From Euonymus europaeus (lineage: Eukaryota > Streptophyta > Magnoliopsida > Celastrales > Celastraceae), in contig OY756960.1 in NCBI GenBank assembly GCA_963580455.1, positions 1,736,001 to 1,800,000 on the forward strand: a DNA stretch of 64,000 bases, read 5' to 3'. A program made the translations under genes and the position numbers. Of the stretch, positions 61,751 through 64,000 are shown piece after piece; the stretch's first letter is position 1, and each line of letters starts with the position of its first letter. A model generated the notes under the pieces. The model saw nothing but the letters and a program-made list of their open reading frames with translations, made no database searches and had not been told where the DNA came from.

Positions 61751-63999
61751 GATTTCAGAACTCGTGGCTAGTAGGTCTCGTTTCCTCTAGTTAGCCGCGA
61801 AATGTGGTTTCCTTGAGTAAACGGTTTTCTCAGTATCCGTTGACTCCGAGTTCTGAATTCGATGATTTTTAGCTTGATTTCACACTATTTTTCGAGCTCA
61901 ACAATCCTGGCATTTCGGTTTATGATTTCAGAACTCGTGGCTAGTAGGTCTCGTTTCCCCTAGTTGGCAGCGAAATGTGGTTTCCTTGCGTAAACGGTTT
62001 TCTCAATATCCGTTGAGTTCGAGTTCTGAATTCGGCGCTTTTTAGCTTGATTTCACACTACTTTTCGAGCTCTACAAACCTGGAGTTTCGGTTTTTGATT
62101 TCAGAACTCGTGGCAAGTAGGTCTCGTTTCCCCTAGTAAGCCGGGAAATGTGGTTTCTTTGCGTAAACGGTTTTCTTAATATCCGTTGACTCCGAGTTCT
62201 GAATTCGGTGATTTTTAGCTTGATTTCACACTACTTTTCGAGCTCTACAAACCTGGAGTTTCGGTTTTTGATTTTAGAACTCGTGGAAAGTAGGTCTCGT
62301 TTCCCCTAGTAAGCTGGGAAATGTGGTTTCTTTCCGTAAACGGTTTTCTCAATATCCGTTGACTCCGAGTTCTGAATTCGGTGATTTTTAGCTTCATTTC
62401 ACACTAATTTTCGAGCTCTACAATCCTGGAATTTCGGTTTTTGATTTCAGAACTCGTGGCTAGTAGATCTCGTTTCCCCTAGTTAGCCGGGAAATGTGGT
62501 TTCTTTGCGTAAACGGTTTCATCAATATCCGTTGACTCCGAGTTCTGAATTCGGTGATTTTTAGCTTGATTTCACTCTACTTTTCGAGCTCTACAATCCT
62601 GGTATTTCTGTTTTTGATTTCAGAACTCGCGGCTAGTAGGTATTGATTCCTCTAGTTAGCCGCGAAATGTGGTTTCTTTGCGTAAACGGTTTTCTCAGTA
62701 TCCGTTGACTCCGAGTTCTGAATTCGGTGATTTTTAGCTTGATTTCACACTACTTTTCGAGCTCTACAATCCTGGAATTTCGGTTTATGATTTCAGAACT
62801 CGTGGCTTGTAGGTCTCGATTCCTCTAGTTAGCCGCGAAATGTGGTTTCTTTGCGTAAACGGTTTTCTCAGTATCCGTTGACTCCGAGTTCTGAATTCGG
62901 TGATTTTTAGCTTGATTTCACACTACTTTTCGAGCTCTACAATCCTGGCATTTCGGTTTATGATTTCAGAACTCGTGGCTAGTAGGTCTCGTTTCCCCTA
63001 GTTGGCAGCGAAATGTGGTTTCCTTGCGTAAACGGTTTTCTCAATATCCGTTGAGTTCGAGTTCTGAATTCGGTGATTTTTAGCTTGGTTTCACACTACT
63101 TTTCGAGCTCTACAATCTTGGTGTTTCGGTTTTTGATTTCAGAACTCTTGCCTAGTAGGTCTCGTTTACCCTAGTTAGCCGCGAAATGTGGTTTCTTTGG
63201 GTAAACGGTTTCCTCAATATCCGTTGACTCCGAGTTCTGAATTCGGTGATTTTTAGCTTGATTTCACACTATTTTTCGAGCTCTACAACCCTGGCATTTC
63301 GGTTTTTGATTTCAGAACTCGTGGCTAGTAGGTCTCGTTTCCCCTAGTTGGCCGCAAAATGTGGTTTCCTTGCGTAAACGGTTTTCTCAATATCCGTTGA
63401 CATCGAGTTCTGAATTCGGTGATTTTTAGCTTGATTTCACACTACTTTTCGAGCTCTACAATCTTGGATTTTCGGTTTTTGATTTTAGAACTCGTGGCTA
63501 GTAGGTCTCATTTCCCCTAGTTAGCCGAGAAATGTGGTTTCTTTGCGTAAACGGTTTTCTCAATATCCGTTGACTCCGAGTTCTGAATTCGGCGCTTTTT
63601 AGCTTAATTTCACACTAATTTTCGAGCTCTACAATCCTGGAATTTCGGTTTTTGATTTCAGAACTCGTGGCTAGTAGGTCTCGTTTCCCCTAGTTAGCCG
63701 CGAAATGTGGTTTCTTTGCGTAAACGGTTTCATCAATATCCGTTGACTCCGAGTTCTAAATTCGGTGATTTTTAGCTTGATTTCACACTACTTTTCGAGC
63801 TCTACAATCCTGGTATTTCTGTTTTTGATTTCAGAACTCGTGGCTAGTAGGTCTCGTTTCCTCTAGTTAGCCGCGAAATGTGGTTTCTTTGTGTAAACGG
63901 TTTTCTTAGTATCCGTTGACTCCGAGTTCTGAATTCGATGATTTTTAGCTTGATTTCACACTACTTTTCGAGCTCTACAATCCTGGCATTTCGGTTTAT
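61751..63999 (+). repeat. Block H: B-like then F-like monomers to the window edge
   Basis: Thirteen monomers. The first part follows the block B order: cctctag with gaattcgatga and gctcaacaatcc, ttggcagcg with gagttcgag and ggcgc, two gtaagc units (ggcaag, then ggaaag with gctggg), a cttcatttcac unit, gtttcatc, and cgattcc units. The last part follows block F (gtttcatc with ctggtatttctg, then cctctag with tttgtg and gaattcgatga). The array continues past the window: the final base is the first base of another monomer. Confidence 0.82.
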
Positions 64000-64000
64000 G

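Larger units (their letters stand above)
1..64000 (+). repeat. 173-bp satellite array, 370 complete monomers
   Basis: The same 173-bp unit recurs without a break through the window, always in the same orientation. With the monomer set to begin at gatttcagaactcg, the first complete copy starts at 5 and the 370th ends at 63,999; four bases of a preceding unit and one base of a following unit flank them. The arithmetic closes exactly: 11 monomers lack 1 base and one lacks 4. Monomers differ by substitutions at a limited set of positions, which define recurring subtypes. No unique DNA, transposon or gene interrupts the array, so there is no gene-free gap to describe separately. Satellites of this unit length and purity are known mainly from centromeres and heterochromatin; a centromeric role is inferred and not shown by the sequence. 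I do not recognise the family. Confidence 0.98.

Noticed and set aside
1..64000. CRISPR array, suggested by very regular direct repeats
   Set aside because: The repeat is 173 bp with no unique spacers between copies, and there are no cas genes; the period and homogeneity are those of a satellite.
1..64000. rRNA or 5S gene spacer repeats, tRNA clusters, telomere repeats
   Set aside because: No coding part of any RNA gene, no A/B box pair in a tRNA-like context and no short telomeric motif runs were seen in any monomer type.
1..64000. Transposon or LTR-retrotransposon insertions within the array
   Set aside because: Monomer phase is accounted for base by base from 5 to 63,999, which leaves no room for an insertion or a target-site duplication.
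1..64000. Orientation switches in the array
   Set aside because: Every monomer I followed reads gatttcagaactcg-type to tttcggttttt-type on the + strand; the reverse-complement order never appears as a full unit.
1..64000. Assignment to a named satellite family or species
   Set aside because: The unit length resembles several plant and animal centromeric satellites, but I do not recognise the sequence and will not name a family from length alone.

Overview
The whole window is one uninterrupted tandem satellite array. A 173-bp monomer, taken here to start at the g of gatttcagaactcg, is repeated head to tail on the + strand from base 5 to base 63,999. Counting monomer starts gives exactly 370 complete units. 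370 x 173 less 15 bases equals 63,995, and all 15 missing bases are accounted for by 11 monomers of 172 bp and one of 169 bp. I saw no gene, RNA gene, transposon, microsatellite, orientation switch or unique DNA. Both edges cut through the array, so it is longer than 64 kb.

Such an array is typical of a eukaryotic centromere or other constitutive heterochromatin. A monomer near 170-180 bp is common for centromeric satellites of plants and animals, and a flowering plant is a reasonable guess. I do not recognise the family, and nothing in the sequence fixes the species. A representative monomer is about 43% GC and has about 11 CpG dinucleotides, more than its base composition predicts.

The internal order is not random. 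(A) 1-13,671 is a higher-order repeat (HOR) built on a 15-mer (2,595 bp) and a 30-mer (5,190 bp), whose copies differ only at scattered bases. (B) 13,672-16,608 is a 9-mer HOR (1,555 bp). (C) 16,609 to about 42,455 is a mosaic of a second monomer set, with irregular spacings of 3, 5, 8, 9, 10, 14, 16, 17 and 19 monomers, and runs of nearly identical adjacent monomers. (D) About 42,456-49,991 mixes B-type and C-type blocks. (E) 49,992-53,102 holds two almost identical 9-mer copies (1,556 and 1,555 bp). (F) 53,103-60,193 has a dimer duplication, then a module recurring at 8- and 10-monomer spacing. (G) 60,194-61,750 is an alternating dimer. (H) 61,751-63,999 returns to B-like and F-like monomers.

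Each monomer carries a 17-bp near-perfect palindrome (monomer positions 96-112) and a longer inverted repeat with 14-bp arms (positions 1-14 and 97-110). These are the best candidates for a functional DNA element. All internal structure fits unequal crossover and gene conversion in units of whole monomers. No protein-based system is present.
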